A DNA stretch of 64,000 nt, from assembly GCA_950022655.1 (NCBI GenBank), contig OX465592.1:4084623-4148622 (forward strand). The letters are read 5' to 3'. The notes under the pieces were generated by a model, which saw only the letters and a list, made by a program, of their open reading frames with translations, had not been told where the DNA came from and ran no database searches. How positions within the stretch are numbered: the stretch's first letter is position 1; the number at the start of each line of letters is the position of its first letter. Source of the stretch: Alentia gelatinosa (taxonomy: Eukaryota; Annelida; Polychaeta; Phyllodocida; Polynoidae). This document shows, piece by piece, positions 1-11,162 of this stretch. The position numbers and the translations under genes are program-made.

Positions 1-47
1 TGGCACAGCTATATCCAAATGGGACTTAGACCATCAGTGATCGTTTC
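1..47. repeat. Dispersed repeat fragment at the window edge
   Basis: Reverse complement of about 8474-8525 with few changes (shared CACTGATGGTCTAAGAC). The rest of 50-770 is AT-rich with no recognisable gene. Confidence 0.6.
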
Positions 48-769
48 AGCCCAACAGGTCTATGCAACACCTTGTCTATGAAACACCTCCCAGCAGTTTT
101 TGTATTTCTTATCATTTTCACAAATGCTATTCTCTTTTATCAAAACAGTCTACCCAGAATTTGCAAGGGGAAGAAGAAATGTATATTTTCTTTCTCGAGT
201 CTCTCCAGATTTTGATAGCAAGCAGTCACTTCGACTTTGGCCTGCAATCGACATCCATTGCCTCATGACAAAAATGTCTGTACTACAGAGTATTATTATT
301 GTTATTTTCATACAACTATGACGAAACAATGATGAGTTTTACTCGGAGACATTCGACTTTATTCCAGTTCATTGTTTTTGTGATGAGCTCATGGATATTA
401 TAAAATGTGTGACGTACATAATCAATGTATTCAAAACCCCTGATCTATTGTAAGTGAGAAAAATAAACTCTGCAAAGCATGAAAAGGCATCTATTGTATA
501 TAATCAACACTATACGTAGCTCAACCATTATTCATATGTTATTTCCAATTAAAAAAAACCAACTGGTTGTCAGGGGTTTTGGTCTGACTTCCTTGAATTT
601 CAATTTGTTTTCAATTTTATTTTTTTATTCATATGTTAATTTTCAGATGCATATTTCGAAGTGTCAATAGGCCTTATTGTTTGTTTGTTTACAACTTTGT
701 TATTAACCACTTTGGTCGTTTTGATAGTTATGATATTTATGAAATAAAACTAATTATTTTATTATCCAT

Positions 770-1130
770 CTTATACAAAGACCCCATCGAAAATGTATGG
801 GGACCACGACCCATTACATAAAACCAGTCAAAAACCATAGCTGTGGTATACAGATTCAAATCTGTGGTATACAGCCTCACAGCCATGGTGTACGGGAAAA
901 TAGTCCCTTTATGCTATAGAGAAAAGAAATAGCCCCTATTGTTATACCCTTTAATATGGCAATTATTGGGTTTAATTCATTAGAAAAGATGGATAATAAA
1001 TGCAACAAACGATGGTTTTGTGAACGGGCGGCTCTGTAAACCACTCGAGGTTGACGCGTAGTAATACACAAACCAGGGCTTGTCGTGGTTTATGGCCGCC
1101 TCCCCACAAAACCATTATTTATTGTCTATA
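770..1130. repeat. Palindromic element of the GTATACCA family
   Basis: Shares long stretches with 45130-45690 and 49310-49720: a short array word (CATACATTCTCAATGGGG in the others), GTATACCACAG-type words, and the arm CAAAACCATTATTTATTG. A non-autonomous fold-back element; no coding capacity. Confidence 0.6.
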
Positions 1131-1469
1131 TATTCAATTTACACTGTAATGCAGCCAGGGAAATTCATCACATCAGGAATGTGACTTGATTTATGTAAAA
1201 ATCACTCCATTGTGTACAAAACACATCAGACGATCAGAAATGTATCTCTTTTGCATCTTGCCATGGGAAGTTCCTTACCTGTTTTTGTTGTTAGGTAAGT
1301 AGATTCTATGAATGCTTATAATACCCGTTGAATATTAAATATGTACAGTCATTGAAATAAAGAACCTTGTCCCTAGTCTGAGAAATAATGGAAGTTGTTT
1401 TATCATTTATCAACAAGGTAATACAGCCTTTTGTATTAGTAATTCACGGAAATGTTTATAAGACATGTA

Positions 1470-1725
1470 AGATCTGAAATATGGAAACTGAAACTAGGAG
1501 CAAATAGTATGTCATCATTGATGAATGAGCGTGCAATTATGAATGAATAACAATTAAAAGTTTTGGGTTAAATCAGTCTATAGATAGTTTTCTGTAACCC
1601 ACTTGCACCCAGTCAACTTGCCATTTCTGCTACTGCCTAAGTACAGTATCCAAACATATCAGGCACCAGTGTGTCTTGAGGTATTTCAGGTTTGAGTGAT
1701 TGGTCATGGTCATCTGGGCATGCTT
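1470..1725. repeat. Single arm of a long palindromic element (ACTAGGAGCAAATAG family)
   Basis: Matches one arm of the complete palindrome at 23455-23960. Further single arms lie at 15630-15990 and 47965-48310. Contains AACTAGGAGCAAATAGTATG, the CTTGCACCCAGTCAACTTG box and TGATTGGTCATGG. Confidence 0.7.
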
Positions 1726-1759
1726 ATAATTGAGGGTTAGGTTTGTCCTAGGGCCGAAA

Positions 1760-2860
1760 TTATTCATATTATATTATTCATATACTATTATCACTCAGAT
1801 TGAAATCATGGTAATGTTGTATTATTACTCGCATTTCGAGTAATTATTAGGGAAAAAATCTTGTAAATAATTAGAAATTCGACCCAAGCACTCTGCATTG
1901 TTTATATAAATTAGTTCTTATAATGCCTGTCAGGTGGCCGAACCAGCCGATTCCGGAGGTCCATATTCTACTCAGTAGCGATCTGTAAGCTCCATAGGCT
2001 TAGCAGAGAGACTCTGTATTAGGTGGGTATTAATAACGATCTGTAGGCTCCATAGGCTTTGCACTAGGACTTGGTATTAGGTGGGTAATAATAGCGATCT
2101 GTAGGCTCCATAGGCTTAGTATGGAGGCTCCGTATTAGGTGGGTAATAATAGCGATCTTTAGGCTCGATAGGCTTAGCATGGAGACTCCGTATTAGGTGG
2201 GTAATAATAGCGATCTGTAGGCTCCATAGGCTTAGCATGGAGACTCTGTATTAAGTGGATAATAATAGTGATCTGTAGCCTCCATAGGCTTAGCATGGAG
2301 ACTCTGATTAGGTGGGTAATAAAGGCGATCTGTAGGCTCCATAGGCTTAGCATTGAGACTCCATATTAGGGGGCTAATAATAGCAATCTGGAGGCTCGAT
2401 ACGCTTAGCATGAAGACTCGGTATGAGAGGGTAATAAAAGCGATCTGTAGGCTCCATAGGCTTAGTATGCAGACCCCATATTAGCTGGGCAGTAATAGCG
2501 ATCTGTAGGCTCCATAGGCTTATTATGGAGACTCTGTATTAGGTGGGTAATAATAGCGATCTGTAGGCTCCATAGGCTTAGCATGGAGACTCTGTATTAG
2601 GTGGGTAGTAATAGCGATCTGTAGGCTCCATAGGCTTAGCATGGAGACTCAGTATTAGGTGGGTAATAATAGCGATCTGTAGGTTCCATAGGCTTAGCAT
2701 GGAGACTCCGTATTAGGTGGGTAATAATAGCGATCTGTAGGCTCCATAGGCTTAGTATGGAGACTCTGTATTAGGTGGGTAATAATAGCGATCTGTAGGC
2801 TCCATAGGCTTAGCATGGAGACTCCGTATTAGGTGGGTAATAATAGCAATCTGTATCTTA
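1760..2860. repeat. MITE (TTATTACCCACCT family) with a 58-bp terminal tandem array
   Basis: 1760-1975 is the reverse complement of the MITE body at 6360-6600. From about 1976 to 2852 the terminal segment (GCGATCTGTAGGCTCCATAG ... GGTGGGTAATAATA) repeats about 15 times at 58-bp spacing, for example at 2556 and 2614. The array unit is the element's own end. Confidence 0.85.
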
Positions 2861-3244
2861 CCTTAGTCCCCAGTCTACGTCAATATTGATCTTATCATAA
2901 AACCTGAGAGTCCAGGGATGTGTTAGTAACGATTTTCTAAAACGGTCATTCAGAACGATTGTCTTATTGTCATATTGGGGGATGCACAGCTAGTAGTTTT
3001 TCAAAAGCATCCGAGTTGTGCAGTGCCCGCATTTGTCTAACAAAACATGGTGGTGTAGAAAAATATTTCTAACAATCGAAATACCCAAAGGATAATAATG
3101 AAATTTCGGGTATAGGTATACTAGATGTATAGAAAAATTCTTCCAAAATATTTCCTTATTTCAATAAATTCTAGGAACTGAGGAAATGAGTTACAACCAC
3201 TCATTTTACCTGTACGACGATCCGTTGCTATGCTGCTATGTTAT

Positions 3245-3620
3245 CTTCCCATGCGTGAGAGAGTGAGCGATGTGAGAGTGATGTGAGTGATGTGAGTGAT
3301 GTGAGAGAGATGTGATTGATGTGAGAGAGATGTGAGTGATGTGAGAGAGATGTGAGAGTGATGTGAGAGTGATGTGAGAGTGATGTGAGTGACTTGAGAG
3401 AGATGTGAGAGATGTGGGAGTGATGTGAGAGGGATGTGAGTGATGTGAGTGATGTGAGATGGATGTGAGTGATGTGAGGGATGTGAGAGTGATGTTAGTG
3501 ATATGAGTGATGTGAGAGTGATGTAAGTGATGTGAGAGTGATGTGTGAGAGATGTGAGGGATGTGAGAGAGATGTGAGAGAGATGTGAGTAGTGTGAGAG
3601 TGATGTGAGAGAGATGTGAG
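3245..3620. repeat. GTGAGTGAT-type minisatellite
   Basis: About 375 bases of GTGAGAGTGAT/GTGAGTGAT/GTGAGAGAGAT words. The long minus-strand open frames (Ser-His-Leu-Thr rich) are a result of this repeat. Confidence 0.9.
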
Positions 3621-3639
3621 TCACATGATATACACAATA

Positions 3640-3800
3640 ATGACTGGCTTTGTGTACGGGTGGCCGTAATCTCCGAGTAGTGATGTGTAGTAATATACAA
3701 GGGATTAGCGAAGATATTCCGTCGTCAACTATGAGGATATTACAGTCACTCTTATGCAAAACCAGCCGTTATTGTATTTATTACCCACCTACACGGGTAA
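3640..3800. repeat. Degenerate palindromic MITE
   Basis: Carries GCCGTAATCTCCGAGTAG, GATATTCCGTCGTCAACTA and the terminal TTATTACCCACC, as in the copies at 19.7, 40.9 and 56.3 kb. Confidence 0.6.
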
Positions 3801-4059
3801 GGACAAAAATGGACCATGTATAATTATACAGGATGTCTACGCGTTCGATAAGGCTACAGCATGGCAGTAATTTGGTGTATACTTACGCAGTGTATATAGT
3901 GCCCCATTACTCTGTGTCTTAAGTATGTAAGACAATATAAACCTTTAATTTATTATTATAAATGAAATCAACATTATCATTTTTAACTAATCAACATCAA
4001 ATTAACCATCCAGATATCTTTTAATTGAATTCAAAATCTTTGGTGACTATTTTTCTGAA

Positions 4060-4135
4060 TCTCCGGGTAGCGAATTCCAGGAGCCCTGTACATTACCTAT
4101 GGAGCCTTCATAATAAGTGGGTAATAAATGACGAG
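4060..4135. repeat. Fragment of the TTATTACCCACC MITE
   Basis: The stretch CTCCGGGTAGCGAATTCCAG through AAGTGGGTAATAAATG matches the MITE ends at 19330-19400 and 55910-55990. The rest of 4140-4560 holds no gene, only a TATATACA-rich stretch at 4428-4470. Confidence 0.5.
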
Positions 4136-4677
4136 GCAGAATGGGAACCTTCCTACAATCACCATCCATCAGAAAACTTCTCAAACATGGGAGTTCAGGA
4201 GCTGCATGATTGTGGACTTTGTCACAGTGACTGACTTAAATCCACGTCTGATGTCTCGCCATCAAACAAACCTCCACTCTCCTCCTCCTCACACTGCCGT
4301 CTGAAGTCACGCTCAGTGCTAAAGGCTTCTTAACAGTCACGCTTAATGCCCTCATAATGTTTCCTTTTGTCCATACTATCCTTTATACACACAATCTGAA
4401 AACTATTACAATTAATGTTTTTTTTCCATATATATAAATATATATATACATACATATATATACAATATATTCAATGTAGGCATTTTTTTGCTAATTAGCA
4501 ATATTAAAATTTGACTTTTATTCGTTTACTGAATAACAGATACAATTATTTCCTGTGTATGTGGTTTTGATTGGCTGATGTTACACTCAGTAAGCTGGTT
4601 TGATTGTGGGTTGATGGTACGAGAGCATTAGCTTCATGCATGGCTGGTAGAAGTATGCGGGAACAGGTCGGGCCGAG

Positions 4678-4684
4678 TATAAAA
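4678..4684 (+). promoter_or_regulatory. TATA box of the His/Gly-rich secreted protein gene
   Basis: TATAAAAG lies 77 bases upstream of the start codon of the His-rich gene. A plausible initiator (TCAGATC, 4710-4716) follows about 32 bases downstream. The spacing fits a strong, regulated core promoter, as is common for abundant secreted proteins. This is seen in the sequence; use as a promoter is inferred. Confidence 0.7.
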
Positions 4685-4754
4685 GGAGAGAGCTAGGAGG
4701 AGCAAGTCGTCAGATCTCCTGAGGAAGTTTCGAGGAGGTGACCATTTCAGCAAC

Positions 4755-4797
4755 ATGAGGGTCTCACTGTGTGCTCTGGGCCTGGCCTGCTTCATAG
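4755..4797 (+). CDS. His/Gly-rich gene, coding exon 1 (signal peptide)
   Basis: Starts at the first ATG after the TATA box (CAACATGAG context) and ends at the donor ATAG|GTAAGT. It encodes residues 1-14, the hydrophobic core of the signal peptide. Phase 1 at the 3' end. Confidence 0.85.
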
Positions 4798-7704
4798 GTA
4801 AGTCTCATTTATTATTTATCATTCGTCATTTATATAGAACTGCATCAAGAATCGTATAAATACACAATACTCAACGAGCTTGAATGGGCCGCGATTGTTA
4901 CATAAGTATATATATTATAGAAGAAACCTTTGAGAGTTTAAGGTCAGAGCTCGAATCCCATCGAGTTTCTATCATGTGGTAATTCGCAAGGTGAAGCCAT
5001 GTGAATTACAAAGCGATTCAAACGAGATGGGATCGAGTTGTGACCGTAAACTTGAATAGGTTTCTGGATTTATCTCACCCCTCACATTGACTAATGGGCT
5101 AACCTTTGTGACATAATCCCCCTTGAGTATTTCTTCTAAATACTCCATGGGCGTTGGATACAAGCCTGAAAAACAACCCCCATCTTTGTAGCTACATAGG
5201 CAGCATAAGGGAAAGTCAAACTACCTTATTCCAACAACAGACATCAAGGGATGTGACTCGATACTGTGGCCTTAGTTTAATCTTCACCCATCGTCTCATT
5301 TACTATATTTGGTTTTTAGAATTAAAAAAAGAGAACCTTATGGTAGAAAAAAAGCGATGGCAATATAATGATCTCAGTATCAAAACTACACCATTGAATA
5401 ATGGCGTATAAACTGTATACTTATAGATGTTCCATATAAATTTGACAACCTTTAGGAACAAATGTTTGAAAAGTAATATGTATTTTATTAATTGAAATGA
5501 ATATGGTTAGACACTCCCGCTCCTTAGGCAACAAGGGTTTGCTGCTACTAGAAAAAAACACATTGCTCCAGTAATCTTGGATTGCCTTGTGTGGTATCAT
5601 TATTTTCATGTTGTAGCACTGCTTTTTATAATACCACATGTTCAGTGATATAGGTGAAAGGTTCATTAGATTTTTAATTGAATATAGATGGTGACATAGT
5701 TATGATGCGATCCACAAAGAATCTGGAGCAACGATTTAGACCTCGGGTCACTATTCTGTGATCTGCCCCCCGGTGCATCCTAAACGCTTCTCTGGAAGTC
5801 CCGCTCTTTGTCTTCGCATCTTCCTGAGATCTTATCCACCATCTTTGTTTGTCCTTCATTTCAGCCTTCTGCCAATCGGAGGCTTTGTTGGAGAGTGCCA
5901 AGAAGGACGGTTGGGGTGGCTGGGGCGGCCATGGCGGCGGCCACGGTAAGTCAAAGAAGCACCTTCAATTGAGAAACATGAAGCACGTAATACATACAAA
6001 TGTTCAAAACATGGTTTAACAGTTGTTGATGATATTCATGGTAGTCTGTTTTCAAGCTATTCTGTTTTTTGTTTGTTTTGTAAGTATAATCAATAAGTAT
6101 CAGAGTGAAAAGTTTTGAATATCATGATTTATTATTAATTGATATACCTTTTTACACACAGGAGGCTATGGACATGGACATGGACATGGACATGGACATG
6201 GACATGGACATGGACATGGACATGGTGAGTTTATATTTATTATTATTTATAGGCTTTTATTACCCACCTAATACGGAGCCTCCATGCTAAGCCTATGTAG
6301 CCTACAGATCGCTCCTAAATAGAATACAGACCTCTGGAATCTCCTAGGAGAATACGGCTTTATGGACCACCTGACGGGCATTATAGGAACTAATTTATAT
6401 AAATAATGCACGGCGATTGGGTCGAATTTCTAATCATTTACAAGATGTTTTTCCTAATAATTACTCGAAAGGTTAGTAATAAATACAACATTACCATGAT
6501 TTTGATCTGAGTAGCCGTATTCTCCTTGTAGTTGACACTACGCATTACTTCGCGGAGAATACGGCCACTCAGATTGAAATCATGGTAATATTGTGTATTA
6601 ATCCTATATCTAAATATCCCGATGATACTTGCAGGTCATGGGCATTACGGACATGGGCATCATGGTGGACATGGGCATCATGGGCACCATGGGCATCACG
6701 GTGGTCACCATAAAGGTTACGGTCATCACGGCGGGCATCATGGTCACCACCACGGAGGGCATCACGGTGGGCATCACAAGAAATACCATGGGCATCACCA
6801 CGGTGGCCATCACCACGGCAAAAAGTACGGCCACCGTCACCACGGTCACCACGATCATGGTCACCATCACCACAAGCACGGTTATCACAAGCATCACCAC
6901 GGTCACGGGGGTGGCGCGCACCATGGTCACAAGTCCCATCACGGTCACTGGTCCGGCAAGAAGCATTACGGACACAAAGGTCATCATGGGCATGGTCACG
7001 CGCACCACGGGCATCATGGACACCATGGCCATAAGAAATACCACCATGGGCATCACGGCAAAAAATATGGCCATCATGGAAAGAAGTATAAGGGTGGTCA
7101 TAGCAAGGCTTATGGGTACGAGCATGGTAAGAAGTATGGGTCTGAGTACGTTAAGAAGTACGGCCATGATAAAGGCTGGTACAAGGGTCGAAAGCATCAT
7201 CACCATGGATCGAAGCATGGTCATCACCATGGCGGGCGATCCCATCATGGCCACCATCACAAACATGGCCACCACAAGCACGGTCACCACCATCATGGGC
7301 ACCATGGCCATAAATCCTCCCACGACCATTATGGGCACAGGGCTGGACACCATGGCCACCACGGCTACAAGAAGGGCTCTCACGGCCATGGCTATGGTGT
7401 TCACCACGGGCATCACGGGCACAAGAAGTACGGTGGGCACCATCATGGCGGGCATCATGGCGGGCATCACCACCACGGGCATCATCACCACGGGCATCAT
7501 AAACACCATGGTGGGCATCACGGCGGGCATCACGGAGGGCATCATAAGCACCATGGTCACCATCACGGTCACCATGGTCACCATGGTCACCATGGCGGTC
7601 ATGGGGGTCATGGCGGTCATGGGCATCATGGCCATGGTCATGGGGGTCATGGTTATGGGGGTCATGGTCATGGGGGTCATGGCCATGGTCATGGTGGATG
7701 GTGA
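4755..7704 (+). CDS. Secreted histidine/glycine-rich low-complexity protein, 4 exons, 418 aa
   Basis: Joined exons 4755-4797, 5865-5945, 6162-6224 and 6635-7704 give an unbroken 418-residue protein. All introns are phase 1 with GT/AG ends. Residues 1 to about 20 form a signal peptide (MRVSLCALGLACFIAF, then CQSEA). A short linker (about 20-40: AKKDGWGGWGGHGGG) follows, then nine Gly-His pairs (exon 3), then about 355 residues of GH, GHH, GGH and HGHHK repeats. The middle of exon 4 (genomic about 7070-7200) is richer in Lys and Tyr (KKYG, EYVKKYG, GWYKGRK), and the protein ends in GHGGW. No enzyme fold is visible. Known His-rich secreted proteins bind Zn, Cu or Ni or act in mineralised or sclerotised matrices, so metal binding is a reasonable inference and nothing more. 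The first ATG after the TATA box is used. Other open frames across exon 4 are by-products of the repeat. Confidence 0.87.
4912..5165. mobile_element. Double-hairpin element in intron 1 of the His-rich gene
   Basis: Hairpin 1 runs from GAAACCTTTGAGAGTTTAAG to CTTGAATAGGTTTC around 5045-5063. Its centre is GTAATTCGCAAGGTGAAG, closed by GAATTAC. Hairpin 2 starts with TTTATCTCACCCC. The layout matches the copies near 14.2, 24.2, 29.5, 47.3 and 50.2 kb although the stem sequences differ. Confidence 0.65.
5865..5945 (+). CDS. His/Gly-rich gene, exon 2
   Basis: The acceptor CATTTCAG and donor CACG|GTAAGT bound an 81-base exon. It encodes the end of the signal peptide and a Gly/Trp/His linker (residues 15-41). 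Confidence 0.82.
6162..6224 (+). CDS. His/Gly-rich gene, exon 3 (nine Gly-His pairs)
   Basis: The acceptor TTTACACACAG and donor ATG|GTGAGT bound 63 bases, made of GAGGCTAT followed by nine GGACAT hexamers. It is a phase 1-1 exon, so it can be skipped or vary in copy number without shifting the frame. Confidence 0.83.
6245..6610. mobile_element. MITE, TTATTACCCACCT family, in intron 3 of the His-rich gene
   Basis: Starts TTTTATTACCCACC with TAATACGGAGCC and ends in a hairpin with GAATACGGCCACTCAG and CATGGTAATATTGTG. It is present as one unit here; the copy at 1760-2860 carries the same end amplified. Confidence 0.75.
6635..7704 (+). CDS. His/Gly-rich gene, exon 4 (main repeat domain and stop)
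   Basis: The acceptor is ACTTGCAG; the frame stays open to TGA at 7702-7704. It encodes residues 63-418, almost entirely Gly, His, Lys and Tyr. Codons CAT/CAC and GGC/GGT/GGG are mixed, so the repeat is old or selected at protein level rather than freshly slipped DNA. Confidence 0.87.
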
Positions 7705-7974
7705 TGCATCAAAACTGATGATGTACCAATCCCTACTCGCTTCAACGCCAATCATATAGACTCATGGTTCCAGATACCGATGTAGCCTTCTATATGGACA
7801 CTCTACATGATTTGAATCGCAACATTTGCTGTCTCACAAACTGACAGCCATCTCCAGTATCCTGTTTCGATGAGACTGGGCTGTCACTGTATGAATGTGA
7901 CACTGACCCACAAGTGAGGACTGGCAAGATGAAGATAACAACACGATAATAATGTGTCAATATATACTTGATGA

Positions 7975-7980
7975 AATAAA
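7975..7980 (+). terminator. Poly(A) signal of the His/Gly-rich gene
   Basis: AATAAA lies 271 bases after the stop codon, in otherwise unremarkable 3' UTR sequence. It is the first perfect signal downstream. Confidence 0.65.
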
Positions 7981-7989
7981 GAATAGTCT

Positions 7990-9090
7990 GTAGACTGCAA
8001 AGAACAACCTTTTTGTACTGCGTTGAATTTCTAGTATATTATGAAAGTGAACAAATAATGAGATTGTTATACACCATAGACATCATAGACACCAATAGTT
8101 AAGCACTTACATTTAAGTTAACATGGTGACATGCCATTTCTTTTGCATTTTCTAATTGCGGATATATGGAAGTTATATTATCCTGAGCTATTTGCAAAAC
8201 ACAATAGAATCTCGGTGCAAGTTTAATTGAAAGTAAATTGGAGTTCAGTTATTTATGTTGTTCTGTCCATCCTCCACAAGTGACACCATTGAATAACGAT
8301 ATCTGCTCTATTGTTTGATATCTAAATCAACTGGATTGGTTGATGGGGAAGGGGTGTCTTCCCCTTTGAATCTTGGAATGATAGAACCCATAGCACTATC
8401 CCACAGTGCATCAGACAAAATGGCAGTACCAACCTGGGAGGTTTTCCAGAGACAAAGTTTTGGATAGACATGTTTGAAACGATCACTGATGGTCTAAGAC
8501 CTATTTGGATATATAGCTATGCCATACATGCGCAGGTATGGCAATTCGACTATGCAACGGAAATAATCACTATTAATTTACGGTATCAGAATTTCAAAAA
8601 TGAGAAAAAAAACCCCAAAAGGTCTGCATAGTCATAGCAAGGCTGTGCTAGCATGAGTAGACCAGCTCTGGTGCCAAAATTTGACTTTGAATTGCAATAA
8701 AAGATAAAATATTATGAATTTGAAATATCTTAAGGTGTATGATAAAGGGAAAATAGACCAGGCATTTAATCTGTAAATGATATTCACTCACTAACTCCAA
8801 AAGGTGCCCACGCCTTGCCTGACGTCTTCAGGGCAAGTATTTGCCGAGTCGGTGAGTCAGTATTTATTCATTTCGTGCACAGTTGCTTCAATTAATATCT
8901 CTATTCTTATGTAAAAATCCCTTTGAAAGATTGCTTCTTCAACTAGCTGATGAAATATAATACAGAAATAACACATGACTGAACATTTCAAACAACTTTA
9001 TTCACGACCATAACCTCTACAATAGTACAAAACACAAACAAATATTTGTCAAACTCGATGTGCTGCCCATCTATGGAGTTTATACAACAT
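7990..9090. other. 3' flank without genes
   Basis: Unique-looking AT-rich sequence apart from the short repeat at 8474-8525. No open frame with coding character and no strong structure seen. Confidence 0.5.
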
Positions 9091-9094
9091 TTTG

Positions 9095-9420
9095 GTGATG
9101 AGGCACCCCTCTCATAAGATCTCATACTCTCTAAGTCGTATTCTATACTCTCACTAGGCACTATGGAGAGGAATTTTTAACGAACTAGGCTTAGAGCCTT
9201 GAGAATCCACTGGCCTGCCTCCTGGGCTAAAGACGTACATCAATGCAACCAAAGATTCCTATGATCTCAATGATGCCACCTAGCGGGAATACTGTGTGCC
9301 AGTGGATTCTCAAGGCTTTAAATCTAGTTCGTTAAGAATTTTTCTCCCATAGAGAGCAGTGAGAACCTTGTACAGATTACGACTTAGAGAGTGTGAGATC
9401 TTATGAGAGGGGTGCGTAGT
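9095..9420. mobile_element. Palindromic element (CCCCTCTCATAAGATCTCA family), full copy
   Basis: Inverted arms contain CACCCCTCTCATAAGATCTC, GTTCGTTAAGAATT and CCTTGAGAATCCACTGGC. Full copies are also at 26130-26425 and 39148-39425, and a half copy at 32285-32460. Confidence 0.8.
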
Positions 9421-9955
9421 GAGAACTTTGTACAGAATACCACTTAGAGAGTGTGAGATCTTATGAGAGGGGTGCGTAGTGAGAACCTTGTACAGTATAC
9501 CACTTAGAGTGTGAGATCTTATGAGAGGGGTGCGTAGTGAGAACCTTGTACAGAATACGACTTAGAGAGTGTGAGATCTTATGAGAGGGGTGCGTAGTGA
9601 GAACCTTGTACAGAATACCACTTAGAGAGTGTGAGATCTTATGAGAGGGGTGCGTAGTGAGAACCTTGTACAGAATACCCCTTAGAGAGTGTGAGATCTT
9701 ATGAGAGGGGTGCGTAGTGAGAACCTTGTACAGAATACGACTTAGAGAGTGTGAGATCTTATGAGAGGGGTGCGTAGTGAGAACCTTGTACAGAATACGA
9801 CTTAGAGAGTGTGAGATCTTATGAGAGGGGTGCGTAGTGAGAACCTTGTACAGAATACCACTTAGAGAGTATGAGATCTTATGAGAGGGGTGTGTAGTGA
9901 GAACCTTGTACAGAATACCACTTAGAGAGTGTGAGATCTTATGAGAGGGGTGCAC
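9360..9955. repeat. 60-bp tandem array derived from the end of the preceding element
   Basis: About ten copies of GTGAGAACCTTGTACAGAAT ... GAGATCTTATGAGAGGGGTG at an exact 60-bp period. The unit equals the terminal 60 bases of the palindromic element. The 192-codon minus-strand open frame here exists only because 60 is a multiple of 3. Confidence 0.88.
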
Positions 9956-9979
9956 CAGGTCCTGCCAAGAGACAACAGA

Positions 9980-10140
9980 GTGAAGTTGTTCTCTGCTGGC
10001 CAGCGTGTTCACCTCGAGCATGGGAGGTCGTGGGTTCAAAGCCTGGCCGGATCATACCAAAGACTTACACAAAAATGGTACGCACTGCTCATTCGGCTTA
10101 ACACCCGCCATTAAAATGAGGAGTAGGAGGCTAGGGACTG
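9980..10140 (+). mobile_element. tRNA-derived SINE
   Basis: A box A-like TGGCCAGCGTGTTC and, about 35 bases on, a box B-like GTGGGTTCAAAGCCTGG mark a tRNA-type head. The body follows (TTCGGCTTAACACCCGCC ... GGAGTAGGAGGCTAGG). No open frame. A true tRNA gene is unlikely because the acceptor stem does not pair. Confidence 0.55.
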
Positions 10141-10164
10141 AGTGGATGAACAGACTTCAGAGAA

Positions 10165-10430
10165 CAGACAAGACATCAACATGGAGATTTATACGTACCT
10201 AACTGGATTTGCACATTAATTAGAATTATTCTGATATTGTGATGCTATTTCAATGTCTTTGAAAGGGGTGAGATAAATCCAGAACCACACTCGAATAGTA
10301 AATTATACAATATTCTACTCATTTGGATGCTGTAATCATCACTCAGATTTGCCTCGATGACGATAGAGGCACATTCCAACTCGTGGAGTATTGCCTATTT
10401 ATATGATTCTCAATCAAGTTTGATATAGGA
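10165..10430. repeat. Dispersed repeat, copy 1 (partner 17195-17455)
   Basis: About 260 bases shared with 17195-17455, from GACATCAACATGG to ATATGATTC, with scattered changes. Includes CTTTGAAAGGGGTGA and CCAGAACCACACTCGAAT. Sequence from 10440 to 11030 shows nothing else recognisable. Confidence 0.7.
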
Positions 10431-11039
10431 CTAATAAGTCTTCTCCCTTTTCATTGAAGACAGAGGTAGCCTACCATTGTAATAGAAGGTGGGCATCACT
10501 GAATAGACAAAAATGGTGAAATGGTTAAAGCTGAATGATAAAATACCCTAAAATTCTGTGATTCGCACGACCACTCTCCAAGCAGAGATCATGCTTCATG
10601 CTTGTATCTCTGTCTCAATCTGCCTGTTTAGGGCAAGATCTGCCCAATACGCCATTATTTCATATATTATAATGATGCCATCGGCCATGATGCAATTAAA
10701 TAATTTTATTACATCATATATAAAACACTAAGATATGTACACACAAACAAACATCGTGGATAAAAGAAATAAACGATGTCATAAAATCCAGTCACAAACA
10801 GTTGATCATCATATATGATCAGATGTAGAGTTTTTCAATACAAGAAAAAATGTAAAACAGAATACATGACACCATTGACAACTGTTGACGTTCGTTTAAG
10901 TGACAATGAAGATGATTTGGAATTATACTTTCAAGATGTATTAAGATTTATTACGATTTGGTTGAATTTCCAAGTCTTGTTACGTTTCGATTTTGCCGAA
11001 AACCATCTGTCTGGTTAAGCACCTTTGCCATGTTCTTGT

Positions 11040-11160
11040 CACAATATGCCGCGGTATGCCACAGTATGCCACGATATGTCGGCAATAGATCGTGAGGCAT
11101 CGCGGTGGTAGAGCACCAAAATATACACACACACATCATCGCGAAAAAAGTACACACACC
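11040..11160. repeat. Fragment of the GGTGCTCCACCAC family element
   Basis: ATGCCACGATATGTCGGC and CGCGGTGGTAGAGCACCA relate, inverted, to 48310-48545 and 61335-61510 (CCGACACCGCAATGCC, CCACCACCGCGACACC). Confidence 0.5.
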
Positions 11161-11162
11161 AG

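Noticed and set aside
3236..3759. Ser/His/Leu-rich minus-strand frames
   Set aside because: GTGAGTGAT minisatellite.
6610..7759. Long open frames of 376 (plus, Met/Thr-rich) and 381 codons (minus, Met/Val/Thr-rich) across the His-rich exon
   Set aside because: They are frame shadows of the GGN-CAY repeat. Only the Gly/His frame continues through the upstream exons with a signal peptide and matching phases.
9461..10039. 192-codon minus-strand frame with a KVLTTHPSHKIS-like repeat
   Set aside because: The 60-bp period is a multiple of 3, so the terminal array stays open by arithmetic.
9980..10060. tRNA gene
   Set aside because: Box A- and box B-like words are present but no acceptor-stem pairing could be drawn; a SINE head is more likely.
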